Shown here one piece after another: positions 37,086-48,790 of a stretch of 64,000 bases of DNA. The translations under genes and the position numbers were made by a program. The stretch is from NCBI GenBank assembly GCA_026874595.1, contig CM049308.1:92383624-92447623 (forward strand), written 5' to 3'. Source of the DNA: Sipunculus nudus (taxonomy: Eukaryota > Annelida > Sipuncula > Golfingiida > Sipunculidae). Positions within the stretch are counted from its first letter, which is position 1. Each line of letters opens with the position of its first letter. The notes beneath the pieces were generated by a model, which saw nothing but the letters and a program-made list of their open reading frames with translations, did no database searches and was not told the DNA's origin.

Positions 37086-39202
37086 AAACACTTTGTTGCT
37101 TGTATATTTAACATACCTTGTTTTTGAATATGTCCCTCTAAATTTATAGTTGTGATCAAGGCTGCAGTGACATTTTTATTAGAGCATATGAAATCAGTAT
37201 ATGAAATGTTCAGAAAGCACAAATAGGATAAATAAATGTTTTGCGTTAACAAATAACCCCGGAATAGGTGTAGCCAAATAATCACCAAGAATTGTTTGTG
37301 GATCTATACTGATCTGCCCTCATTAAAAACAGAGTTAATGCACCTAAATAACCTTGGAACACCCAAGTTAATATTTGTAAATCATCATTTGCTGTAACCA
37401 CAGCCCAGAGATGTGGTTATACCCCACTTGCATATATGTATAGAATTGGTGTAATATATTCGTTGATAAGGGTTATATGTGAAACAAGGTATTTTGATTT
37501 ATAATTCTCTCTGCGTTATTTTAGGATTGCTTTATCATGGAGGAAGTTGGCCTCTGTCCAGCTCAAACATGTATATAACCTCTCATTGTTAAAGCAGTGA
37601 AGGAAATCATGTTTGTATAATAAGAGTGATATGATCAGTGCCCAATTTAGTTACCTGCTCAGTCGGTATTTGATGTAATAAGTGCCTTTACCATAATTAC
37701 CCCCCCCCCCCCCCGGAGTTTTTAGGGCTAACAGAGCTCTAATCTGGGTAACTTAAGCTGTTATCATGCCTCATATGTACAGTTGTTTGAGCTGAGGGGA
37801 ATGAATGGCTAACACGCAAGTCATAAGGTCAATGGCTGTAATGTCTTATGTGTGGCACCCCCTGGATATAACATGGTGCGTTAATACTTTCAAAAAGAAA
37901 GACACCCTGCAAAAATACAATGTGTACATATGGCACAAGTGCTTTTTTGGGTATAAAATAATTTGTAAAAAAAGGGGGGCGGCTTTTTATGTTGAATACG
38001 ATAATAATATTGTCCTGGATCTATTTATATCAGTTGTATCAGTAACCCTTGAGTTGTGATTATGTGTTCATGCCTAGCATGATATGAGTGTTTTTATGGT
38101 ATCCATACCCCACTGAGTGAAATGACAGCTGCAGTGCTGGTTATCATGTATGGGTATGACTGTAATCCAAGAGATTTCTCTGCCTGAGGACAAATAATAA
38201 CACCAGGGACTTTAAATGTGTATTGTTTGTTCTTGCTCTATAATGTGACCTGCTGGATCCATTGAATGGTGATTTAATCCAGTTTTCATACAGTGCCTAA
38301 AATCATTTGAAGTCATGGTTAATCATAAAAAAATATTGCAGGGTCTTGAAATAACTAAAAACTTTATGCCTGAAAGGAGTTTGAACAAATATTGAAATAT
38401 CCAAATGCGTATTATGAAAAATGGGCCATATAAGACTTACAGTAGTTACATCTTGGTATTTTAAGATGCATATAATTACAGTGTGTTAAAATAAGTATAA
38501 AATCATTCATGGTTAAAGTCTTCTCTCTAGAAACAAAATGCTCAATATATGCTTTACTTCTACGTAGAATTTCAAGCACAGTTTTATTGGTTTCAGCAGG
38601 TTTGAAAGGAAATTTGCATTTTATTGGTCTTTGGATATCGGGTGTCAGAGTCTGAGAATATTTTCTCCATGAGTGTGTATAACTTGTATTTGACTTGACT
38701 GGCTGTTCCAGCATTAAGCATTGGGCCTGCAGCATCAGCAGGATCAGTGGCCCAGGTCTTACTGTTGTTATCAGCCGACTGGGTAGAGCAGCATTGTTCA
38801 TGGAATATAATCCAGCATTGTCTGTGATGCTGAAGCAGTGCTCATCAGAAAAATTGCTCAGTGGCTCAGCCTAATCTCCCGGAACTATTGTCTCCAGGAG
38901 GTCATCAAGGTATGCTCAAGGTTGCTCAGGATTAAATCTGCAAACCTGGATGTTTCCATTATGGGATTATCATGGTAATGACAGATCATGTGTTTTGTAT
39001 AAAAATCTGCAAAAAATGGATGTGTTTGCTAATTGCTATTGACATAGTTACAGGATTTAAGTAATCATTAAACTGTAATGTATATCTTCTACTGTAATTT
39101 GAGGATTTTGACATTTTCCAAAAAAGCATTATTTTGCATGCTCTACTCTTTGCTGATGGTGTCCTCTTGCTGTCATACTCCCTCCAAACATAGATTCTCT
39201 CA

Positions 39203-39370
39203 TAGAGGCTGTCCTCTGAGTACTTATGTGTAACGTCCCACTCCCTTTATCAAATCTTGTCAGGTTTATTTCACTAAACCACTCATGGGGGCTGCCATTT
39301 TGCATACACTAATACCCGGATGTCACAGGTTGTATATCATACTTATAGATTTACCACAAGTTAATATTTA
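39203..39370. repeat. Dispersed repeat, CpG-depleted intronic copy
   Basis: Relative of 6971-7140. At positions where that copy has CpG (GACGGG, GGGCGC, GTCGCA) this one has GTCAGG, GGGGGC and GTCACA. Confidence 0.55.
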
Positions 39371-41559
39371 ATGATGCCCTATTGATTAAACTATGCCGGG
39401 CCAGTTCTGGATTTCCAACTTAAAAACACTCTTTCATGTGACTTTAATGGGGGTACGTAGGTCTGTAAATGGTATCAATTTATATGTTACTTTTTTACTG
39501 AAATTGACCTACATAGTGCATGATATGCCTTTTGTTTTTAACCATATGGGTTTGTGCCAGTGTCCACAGTTTGAGAATATATGACTGAAAGGTCTGTGGC
39601 CTGAATGTCCATTGAGTGAAGGTCCTGCACTCATTCTCAGTTTAATGTGTCCATTGACCCATCCTGGACACAATGTAACAAGGTTTCCACATGACTGGTC
39701 TGGGGCCAGTGGGTGTGTGAAGTTTTCCACCTTTGCTACATCAAATGTACCAGCTGCACCAGGCTGTGTTATTCATGACAGTGATAATTGGCCGGCTTGC
39801 TGTGACAGCTGAAGCAGACTTATCTCTGCCTGGCTGCTACAGGGCACCTGTCTGTCTGTGTCAGTGTGTTAGTCTAGTCTATGGAACCTGTCTTCTCTTC
39901 TGCTGCTAATTTTATATCAGATTATTGTTACAAGGTACATTAATTCAAACTGGTCAGGAACTATAAATTTAAAAAATGTTTGTTTCAGTCTAGTAACTGT
40001 TTTTGGAGGTTGTTCTTTCTTTTGTTTCCAAACTTAAGATAAAGCAAACCCTTCTTAATATTTTGTTCATGCTAACAGATTACAAACATCATGTAACTGT
40101 GACAACAGTTAACCAAAGGTGTACTTCTTTGCTTTAGGATTCAATAATAAATAATTACTAAATATATTTCGGTCAAAATACCTCATTTCTTGTAGGGAAA
40201 AAACTGTTATGATGTATTTCATTTTGCCTTTTTATCAATCACCAAGCATGTGGCCATAAAATAAACTGATAATAGGAGCTCGAAGAAGCTAGACCTGTAA
40301 AGAATTGAGAGTATTCTGTAACACCTGGGCTTGATATTGTCAGTGGGGGGGGGGGGGGATTCGTTACCCTCTTGGTAGGTCTGGTGATTATGATGCCAAG
40401 TTTGATAATTTAAACTTGTGCAGCCAGGTATGAAGGTAAGCAAAACAGGTATATATGATACAAGGAGGATGCTTATTGTAAACCCTGCTCTGTTTTCCTT
40501 GATCATTATCATGGGATGAGGATGGGTAAATAGGCTTTCAGATGTGTTGACTTATGTTTTGTTTGACTACAGTGATGGTTCCTCTCTCACTACAGTTTAG
40601 TCACCAAAAACACTGTTATATAACTATTGATGGACTACCATACCATACTAGCAGGTAGATTTTGCTGCCTTTTTAGGCTTTTTGTATTTATAAATGGACA
40701 GTAAGTCAAATCAGACTGTGCCCTGTTCACACTGTGAATCCTAATGATACACAAAATAGACCAAAATATCATTGTTGGGGAGAGAGGGAGACCCCTGTTC
40801 ATTGGAGCAGTATCTGGAAGTATTGACCACACATCTTACACAGCTTGAGTATAGATTAGCCAACGCCATCTGCAGAGGGTTGGACATGTTTTGACATTGA
40901 CACTGAAAGCAATGAACCCCATGGACAACACATGGTGTTTATAGAACATGGCACTCTTTTGTCATGTGACACAGAAATTGCTTGCTGAGGTGGGGCTACA
41001 CATCACAAATTGTAGGTTTCTGTCCCCATTAGATATACCTCTTGTCAGATTTATAGTTTGACCGACATCTGAGTCCCCCCACCATCAATTATACTGGGTC
41101 ATAAATAGGTCATGTCAGGGTCAGAAGGTCAAGCTTGAAAATTGCTTCCATCATGATGGACATCAATGATGAGTGTGTGAGGAAGTTGGGAATGTGGCTG
41201 GCCCAGCTGCTGCTCCAGTCATTGGGCAGCTGCAGGTATAAACCCTGTCCAGTCAGGTGTAGTAAGATGTCTGAGGCTGGGAGGGCTGGACAGCTGATCA
41301 TGTTGCGGAACTGGTATGGGTCAGCAGGATGGGTGGAGCTGATGAAGTTACCCAGCAGTTAAACTGTTTATTTTCACAGTCTGCTGAAGATTATGGATCC
41401 TATCAGTCCAAACCTCTGTTGCTGCAGCCATGCAACATACAGAATTGGTGCCACAACAGAATTGGTCCCACATACAGATTTGGTTCCAGTATAAAGGGAC
41501 ATCCTTGGATGAATGGTTTTTAGCTCAGCTGACTGAAAGTCATCTGAGCTATAGCGATC

Positions 41560-43885
41560 ACTCTTTGTCCGTCTGTCTGTATGTCCGTCTGTCCACCAGG
41601 CACAAATCATAACCGCTGAACCTAGAACCTTGTAACTTGGGATTCTGAGAGGTCCATGAAAAATCTCCTTGGAAACCAGAAATTAGGTCTCTGTTACCCA
41701 TATCCTTCGAGCTATCGGGCCCCAAAGTACCCCCCAGAAAAGTCAAAAATTTCATACAAAAACTTCAATATCTATTAACTACTTGACTGATGGTCATGAT
41801 TTTTGGCATACATATTGATCATGAGATGTTCCATCACTTCCTGCAGACTGGTGGCGCCACCTGTATTTTTCGATTTTTTACAAATTTTTTTCTCTATTTT
41901 TGAGACCTTTAAAAATGTGAACATCTGTTAACAAGGCACAAATCGTAAAGCCTAGACCTAGAATCTTAATTCTTGATACACTGAGAGGTCCATGAAAAAT
42001 CTCCTTGGAAACCAGAAATTAGGTCTCTGTTACCCATATCCTTTGAGCTATTGGGGCCCCAAAGTACCCCCCAGAATAGTAAAAAATTTCATACAAAAAC
42101 TTCAATATCTCAATAACTACAACACTGATGGTCATGATTTTTGTCATACATATTGATCATGAGATGTTCCATAAGTTCCTGCCGACTGGTGGCGCCACCT
42201 GTATTTTTCGATTTTTTTACAATTTTTTCCTCTATTTTTGAGACGTTTAAAGATGCTGTCATCTGTAAACGTGGCACAAATCGTAACCGCTGGACCTAGA
42301 ATCTTCATTCTCGACACACTGAGAAACCTATTAAAAGTCTCCGTGGAAACCATAAATTAGATCTCTGTTACCCATATCCTTCGAGCTATGGGGCCCCAAA
42401 GTACCCCCCAGAAAAGTCAAAAATTTCATACAAAAACTTCAATATCTCATTAACTACTTGACTGATGGTCATGATTTTTGGCATACGTATTGATCATGAG
42501 ATGTTCCATCACTTCCTGCAGACTGGTTGTGCCACCTGAATTTTTTGATTTTTTACAAATTTAAAAATGTGAACAGCTGTTAACAGGGCACAAATCATAA
42601 AGACTAGACCTAGAATCTTCATTCTTGACACACTGAGAGGTCCATAAAAAGTCTGCATGGAAACCTGAAATAAGGTCTCTGTTACCCATATCCTTTGAGC
42701 TATGGGGGGCTCCCAATAACCCCCCAGAATAATGGAAAATTTGATAAAAACAAACTGCAACATCTCAATAACTACAACACTGATGGTCATGATTTTTGGC
42801 ATACATATTGATCAAGAGGTGTTTCATCAGTACCTGCAGACTGGTGGTGCCACCTGTATTTTTTCAAATTTTCACAATTTTTTTTTCTCTATTTTCGAGA
42901 TTTTACAGGATGTAGTTATCTGTCAACAGGGTACAAATCGCAACAACTGGACCTAGAATCTTCATTGTTGACACACAGGGAGACCCATGATAAGCCCCAT
43001 GGACACCTGAAATTAGGTCTCTGTTACCCATATCCTTTGAGCTATGGCACTCCAAAGTACAGCTCAGAATAATGGAAAATTTGATACAAAAGCTGAAGTA
43101 TCTGAACAACTAATGCAGAGATCACCATAATTGTTTTCATGGATATTGATCATGGAGTGTTTCATCAGTTTCTGCAGACTGGTGGCACCACCTGTATTTG
43201 TTCGATTTTTTTACGAATTTTTTCTCTATTTTTGAGACCTTTAAAGTTATGAACATCTGTTAACAGGGCACAAATCATTAAAACTGGACCTAGAATCTTC
43301 ATTCTTGACACACAGGGAGACCCATGAAAATTCTCCATGGAAACCTGAAATTAGGTCTCTGTTACCCATATTCTTTAAGCTGTATGGCTCCAAATTACCC
43401 CCCAGAATAATGGAAAATTTGATACAAAAACTGCAGTATCTCAATAACTACAACACTGATGGTCATGATTTTCGGCATACATATTGATCATGACCTGTTC
43501 CATCAGTTTCTGCAGACTGGGTGCGCCACCTCTATTTTTTTCAAATTTTTATGATTTTTTTTCTCTTTTTTTGATACCTTTAAGATGTGGTTATCTGTCA
43601 ACAGGGTACAAATCGCAACAACTGGACCTAGAATCTTCATTCTTGTCATGCAAGAAGGCCCATGAAAAGTGCCTGTGGAAACTTAAAATTAGGTCTCTGT
43701 TACCCATATCCTTCAAGCTATAGGACTCTGAAGTATCGCTCAGAATAATGGACAATTTGATACAAAAGCTGAAGTATCTGAACAACTAATAGGGAGATCA
43801 CCATGATTCTTTGCATGGATATTGATGTTTGTAAGTGTTTTTATTAGTTTCTGCAGACTGGTGGAGCCACCTGTATTTTTGTACC
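41560..43885. repeat. ~337-bp tandem array (about 7 units)
   Basis: The segment around GGCACAAATC (or GGTACAAATC) recurs at about 41599, 41935, 42273, 42587, 42930, 43267 and 43605, giving periods of 314-343. Each unit contains AGGTCTCTGTTACCCATAT, TGATGGTCATGATTTT and, near its end, CTGGTGGCGCCACCTGT or a variant, followed by a T-rich stretch. Short - strand frames here repeat the same peptide and are not treated as genes. Confidence 0.92.
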
Positions 43886-43959
43886 CGCCAAAACGAAGTT
43901 TTGTGGATACTATGTTTTTGACAGGGTTCCTCCGCCGTTGCGGCGTTCGTTTCCAGAGA

Positions 43960-45480
43960 GCTCCTCTGGGACTTGATTTTATCAGCTTTCCAAGCTCATA
44001 TCTCGGGAACCGTTTGACTGATCAGGAAATAAAATTTATACTAATGTAGCCCTTGGATAGCTCTATAACATACACAACATACGCCACCTGTAACCATGTT
44101 TGCACAGTGTCCATCTGTTCATCTGCCTTTGGTTAAAATCACTCATATCTCTGCAGTGAATTGACTAATTCACCTGAAATTCGGCATGCGTATACATCCT
44201 GGATAGCTTTCTTGATTTTATGACAGGTGGCGCCACCTACATTCTCATTCACGCTGATGACATCCAAGCTCATATTGCGGGAACCGTTTGACCAATCGGG
44301 CCAAAATTTTGCATGTATATAGATCTAACATAGCTCTTTATCATACACAAAACTGGTGGCGCCACCTGCAACCATTTTTGCACAGCGTCTGTCTGTTTGT
44401 CTGCCGTGCAATAATGTCACTCATATCTCGGCAGTGGTTTGACATATCTGCCTAAAATTTTGCAGTTTTATACATCCTGGATAGCTTTCTTGATTTTATG
44501 ACAGGTGGCACCACCTACATTCACGTTCACGCTGATGACATCCAAGCTCATATCTCGGGAACCGTTTGACCGATCGGGCCAAAATTTTGCATCTTTATAG
44601 ATCTAACATAGCTCTTTATCATACACAAAACTGGTGGCACCACCTGCAACCATTTTTGCACAGCATCTGTCTGTTTGTCTGCCGTGCAATAAAGTCACTC
44701 ACATCTTGGCAGTGGTTTGACATATCTGCCTAAAATTTTGCAGTTTTATACATCCTGGATAGCTTTCTTGATTTTATGACAGGTGGCGCCACCTTTATTC
44801 TAGTTTATGCTGCAGACATCCAAGCTCATATCTCGGGAACCGTTTGAACGATTGGGCCAAAATTCTGCATGTGTATAGATCTCACATAGGTCTTTATCAT
44901 ACACAAAACTGGAGGGGCCACCTGCAACCATTTTTGCACATTTCGCACAGCGTCTGTCTGTTGGTCTGCCGTGGCCTAAAATCACTCATTTCTCTGTAGT
45001 GGTTTGACATAACTGCCTAACATTTTGCAGGTTTATACATCCTGGATAGCTTTCATGATTTTATGACAGGTGGCGCCACCTACATTCTAGTTAACGCTGC
45101 ACACATCCAAGCTAATATCTCAGGAACCATTTGACTGATTGGGCCAAAATTGTGCTTGTGTTTAGATCTCACATAGGTCTTTATCATACACAAAACTGCA
45201 ACCATTTTTGCACAGCGTCTGTCTGTTTGTCTGCCGTGGGCTAAAATCACTCATATCCATGTAGTGGTTTGACTTTTCTGCTTAAAATTTTGCATATGTA
45301 TACAACTTGGACAGCTTTCTGGATTTGTGGTAGGTTGCACAACCTACATACACATTTAGGCTGCAGACATCAATGCTAATATGCAACATACCTCACTCTG
45401 TTTCCCCTTGCAACTCAATCCATGCCTCACTTCACTCTGATTTTGGCAGATACACGTAGTCACTTGTCGGCTACCCGTAT
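43960..45480. repeat. ~278-bp tandem array (about 5 units)
   Basis: CATCCAAGCTCATAT-like starts lie at about 43987, 44261, 44539, 44817, 45104 and 45368. Each unit has TCTCGGGAACCGTTTGACC, GGGCCAAAATTTTGCAT and two palindromic cores of the GGTGGCGCCACC type, at roughly 128/150-base alternating spacing. Confidence 0.92.
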
Positions 45481-45689
45481 TCTAGTTTTTAAAGTTTACA
45501 CATTTTTTCTCTATTTTTCAGATATATAAATACAGACTAAATCTTGGCCTGTTGGTTAAACTGTTTGATGCTTCAGTTGAATGGGTATCTATCATTCTGA
45601 TGATAAAATTTCCTTTTGTGAATCTTTTCCCAGTCAGCTGAGCGTCATGACCCATGGGTCACTTGTTAAGGTTACTGCTGGCCTTGGAA

Positions 45690-46180
45690 ATCATTGAAAT
45701 CCAGTTTACCTATTGTGCCAGCTATCACACTATTTCAAACATATTGTCTCAAGAACCATTTTAACCATTGCCATTAAATTTTTATGGGAGATAGGTACCA
45801 GGGAGAGACTGTGTGCTGTCAGAAATGAAACATGTCTGCCAGGCAGCCACCTTTGAATTCCTTTCAAGTGCCTTACCTCAAAAACCAATCAAGTAATTAA
45901 TTTGAATTTGTAAAGAAATTGCTACTTATTAGAACGTGTGCTATCCAATTCTAAGTCCATCAGGATTCAAATATGGTAGCCAGACTACCATCATGGAATT
46001 CTTTTCACATGCATTGTCACAAAAAATGTTGGCTGTGAAAGTTTGATGAAGATTGGTCCATATTATCAGAGGATGTGCCAATGTCAAACCAATTAGAAAT
46101 CTTCTCGGCAGCAATCTTTGAATTCCATCATTGAGCATTATCTCAAGAAGCGAATGCAGCAGTGCCCTAACTGTGGACAT
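45690..46180. repeat. Degenerate ~140-bp tandem repeats
   Basis: Three to four diverged units share a TTTGAATTCC(T/A)TTC-like block, a CATTGTCACAAAAA / ATTATCTCAAGAA-like block and a TTTGA(A/T)GA-like block. They follow the right end of the 4.1-kb element. Confidence 0.5.
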
Positions 46181-47924
46181 TTACTGTCCTGATCGGTTCT
46201 ACTTTAATCCTATATTCCTTTATTTCCATATTGATAGAATTGATTTGTTAACCAGATTAAGATAGTACAGAAAATTGTTAGATATAATTTGAATTAATGC
46301 CCACTGTTATTAAAGCCCTCTTTTATCTCTTATTTGTACTGGGCCATCCTGGCCTGTGACATGACAGACCTACAGACAATCATTCATATACATACCTTAT
46401 TATATGTTCAGAAGTAGTGAGGTTGGTTTCCATTTCATGCTTAATTTACTGCTGCAAGACTGATCCAGTTTGCTGACGGTTTGTTTAGTGTTTTGCTCCA
46501 CTAAACAGCCTGGTGTTAATGTACAATTGAAAGACCTGATGGATTCTTGCTGCATCTTGATTCTGGACAGATGCTGCGATACTGAAACAAAAATCAACAA
46601 GTGTCAACAAAAATGCTGCACACATAATCAAAAATAGCTGTATGATCACCTCATTCTGACAGATATGTGTCAGAACAATGCTATTTTCAAAACTTTTACA
46701 GAAATACAAGCATATCTATGTGACCTTAAAACATTGCAATATGGATTTTAAGATAATGTCAAGATATCCTATGGCAAAACTGCAGGTTAAACATATCTGT
46801 GTGAGCTTCTTCATTGTTCAAGCAATTTATACCACTGAAACGGGGAAATTTAATTAAATTTTACAGGTGATTTTCAGTACTAGTATTTTATCAAATTTTG
46901 TGATTGTATTATTATAATCAAATGTTGTGATATTATTATAATTTTCAATATGAATGTTGCTAGCAAGCTGAGATGTTTTAAAAAAAATCATGAAAACCTG
47001 GTGTGCTATCCTCTAATTGGAATCTATTGGTTACACTTGGCTATGACCAGCATTAAATGATGTGGGTGATAATTATGATCATGGAGTGAGTGTATCAGGA
47101 AGATCAGGACAGATGTTAGTGATTGTTGGCATTATCTGGTCTGCATCCTCGCAGCAACAACAGCTGTACCGGGTGTAAGGTGTGGCCCTGAGTCACTTCA
47201 CATGCTCCAATGTTTTTGTGCATACTGCGCTCAGGTCATGCCCTACCCAAAGAATACAAACATTGATTTACATTACTCTAACATTGGGCTGATCACACTG
47301 CTTCTCCTCTTGCCTCGTTAGTCATCTGTGAAAACCACATTATACAAATATCCCAAAGCACAGTGTGATTACTCAGTTATTATAACCCAGAATACATGTG
47401 GTCAAATTTCTCACACGAAAATGTGAAAATGCCTCCATCATGTCTAAAAACATTTTTGAATATTATATAAATTATTAGTGTCATTTTAATTATCAAATTA
47501 AGATTTGAAAATTAAAATGGTTCCTCAATATTTATTTTCTGCAGTATGTGTAAAATTAGTGTTGGTGATACCTTACTAAAAATTAGATCAAAGCCTGCCA
47601 CCATGGAAATTTCAATATAGGGCACACAGATAAGTGTGTCAAAACAATTGGTTTGTTGATTTTTCTACCTCTCCTTTCTCTCAATGCTGGATACAGGTAC
47701 CAGTTCATATATATATGTTGCCCCCCCCCCCCCCCCCCCACACACACCATACTTCCTATTTATGATACAAGTCTCTTCATAATTTTCCGAGTACCTCATT
47801 GAATGTACTATATGCTGGTGCTGCACCCACATTTCATTTCCTGCTTAGGTGAATAAACTAGTCACAAGTACATTGGATGATTGCTGTATCTATATTGTTT
47901 CCGTGCATTAATTGTATCCAAAGA

Positions 47925-48790
47925 CAAAGTCGGGGGATAATATGTTTTCATACCGGTCCCGCTGCCGCATATAAATCTTGTTAGCGTGATAACTCAAAAA
48001 ATATTTCACAGATCTTTACCAAACTTTGTATATGTATAGATATTGGTGAGAGGACAACGCCTATTTAAAATGAGGTCATGACCTTGACGAGGAGAGTGTC
48101 CTTGACCTTGAATAGGTCCAATTTAGGGGAAAATCACACAAATTCTTAAATATCTCAAGAAATCTTGCATGGATTGATCCAAAAATCAAGTTGATGGAGG
48201 ATCATGGATAGGGTTGTCATTTTCTAGAAACTGGTGGCACCACCTATTATTCTTTACTTGTTTTCGTGCCGTTTAATACCCCCAAAATTGCCACTTGACA
48301 GAACTGTGAGCATTATAAGTCAAAAACTAATGGACAGATTTCTTTTATATTATGCATATACATAGATAAGGGTTATGGGATGATGTTTATTTAAATTGGG
48401 GTCATGACCTTTCCTATGAGAGTGGCCTTGACCTTGAATATTGCCATATATGGTGAAAATCACACAAAATCATTAATATCTCAATAAGGGATGCATTGAT
48501 TGGTCCAAAAATCAACTTGACTGAAGATCTTGGATAGTGTTGTCATGTACCGGAAACTGGTAGCGCCACCTGTTATTCTTTTACTTGTTTTTGTGCCGTT
48601 TAATACCCCATCATTGCCACTTAACAGTACTTTGAGCATTATAAGTAAAAAACTGATGGAGAGATTTCTTTTATATTATGCATATACATAAACATGGGTT
48701 AGGGGATGATGTATATTGAAATTGGGGTCATGACCTTTTCTATGAGAGTGACCTTTTCTATGAGTGTGGTCTGATATTAATTGTTGCTGA
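47925..48790. repeat. ~326-bp tandem repeat (2-3 units)
   Basis: CATTATAAGT recurs at 48311 and 48637, with a diverged equivalent near 47985. The units share ATGCATATACATA, GGGGTCATGACCTT, ATCACACAAA and an ending CTGGTGGCACCACCT / CTGGTAGCGCCACCT. Confidence 0.85.

Larger units (their letters stand above)
41523..45643. mobile_element. 4.1-kb repeat element bounded by 12-bp inverted repeats, carrying two tandem arrays
   Basis: GCTCAGCTGACT at 41523-41534 is the exact reverse complement of AGTCAGCTGAGC at 45632-45643. The left end also forms a hairpin (TAGCTCAG ... CTGAGCTA at 41521-41551) and is followed by a GTCCGTCTGTCTG-type run. Between the ends lie seven ~337-bp units and about five ~278-bp units. 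No transposase frame is present, so if mobile it is non-autonomous. The element type is inferred and not matched to a named family. Confidence 0.5.

Noticed and set aside
41558-43785. Series of 60-97-codon - strand frames containing MGNRDLISGF-type peptide
   Set aside because: They recur once per 337-bp unit and are interrupted in every unit; the repeat explains them. A decayed coding ancestor cannot be excluded.
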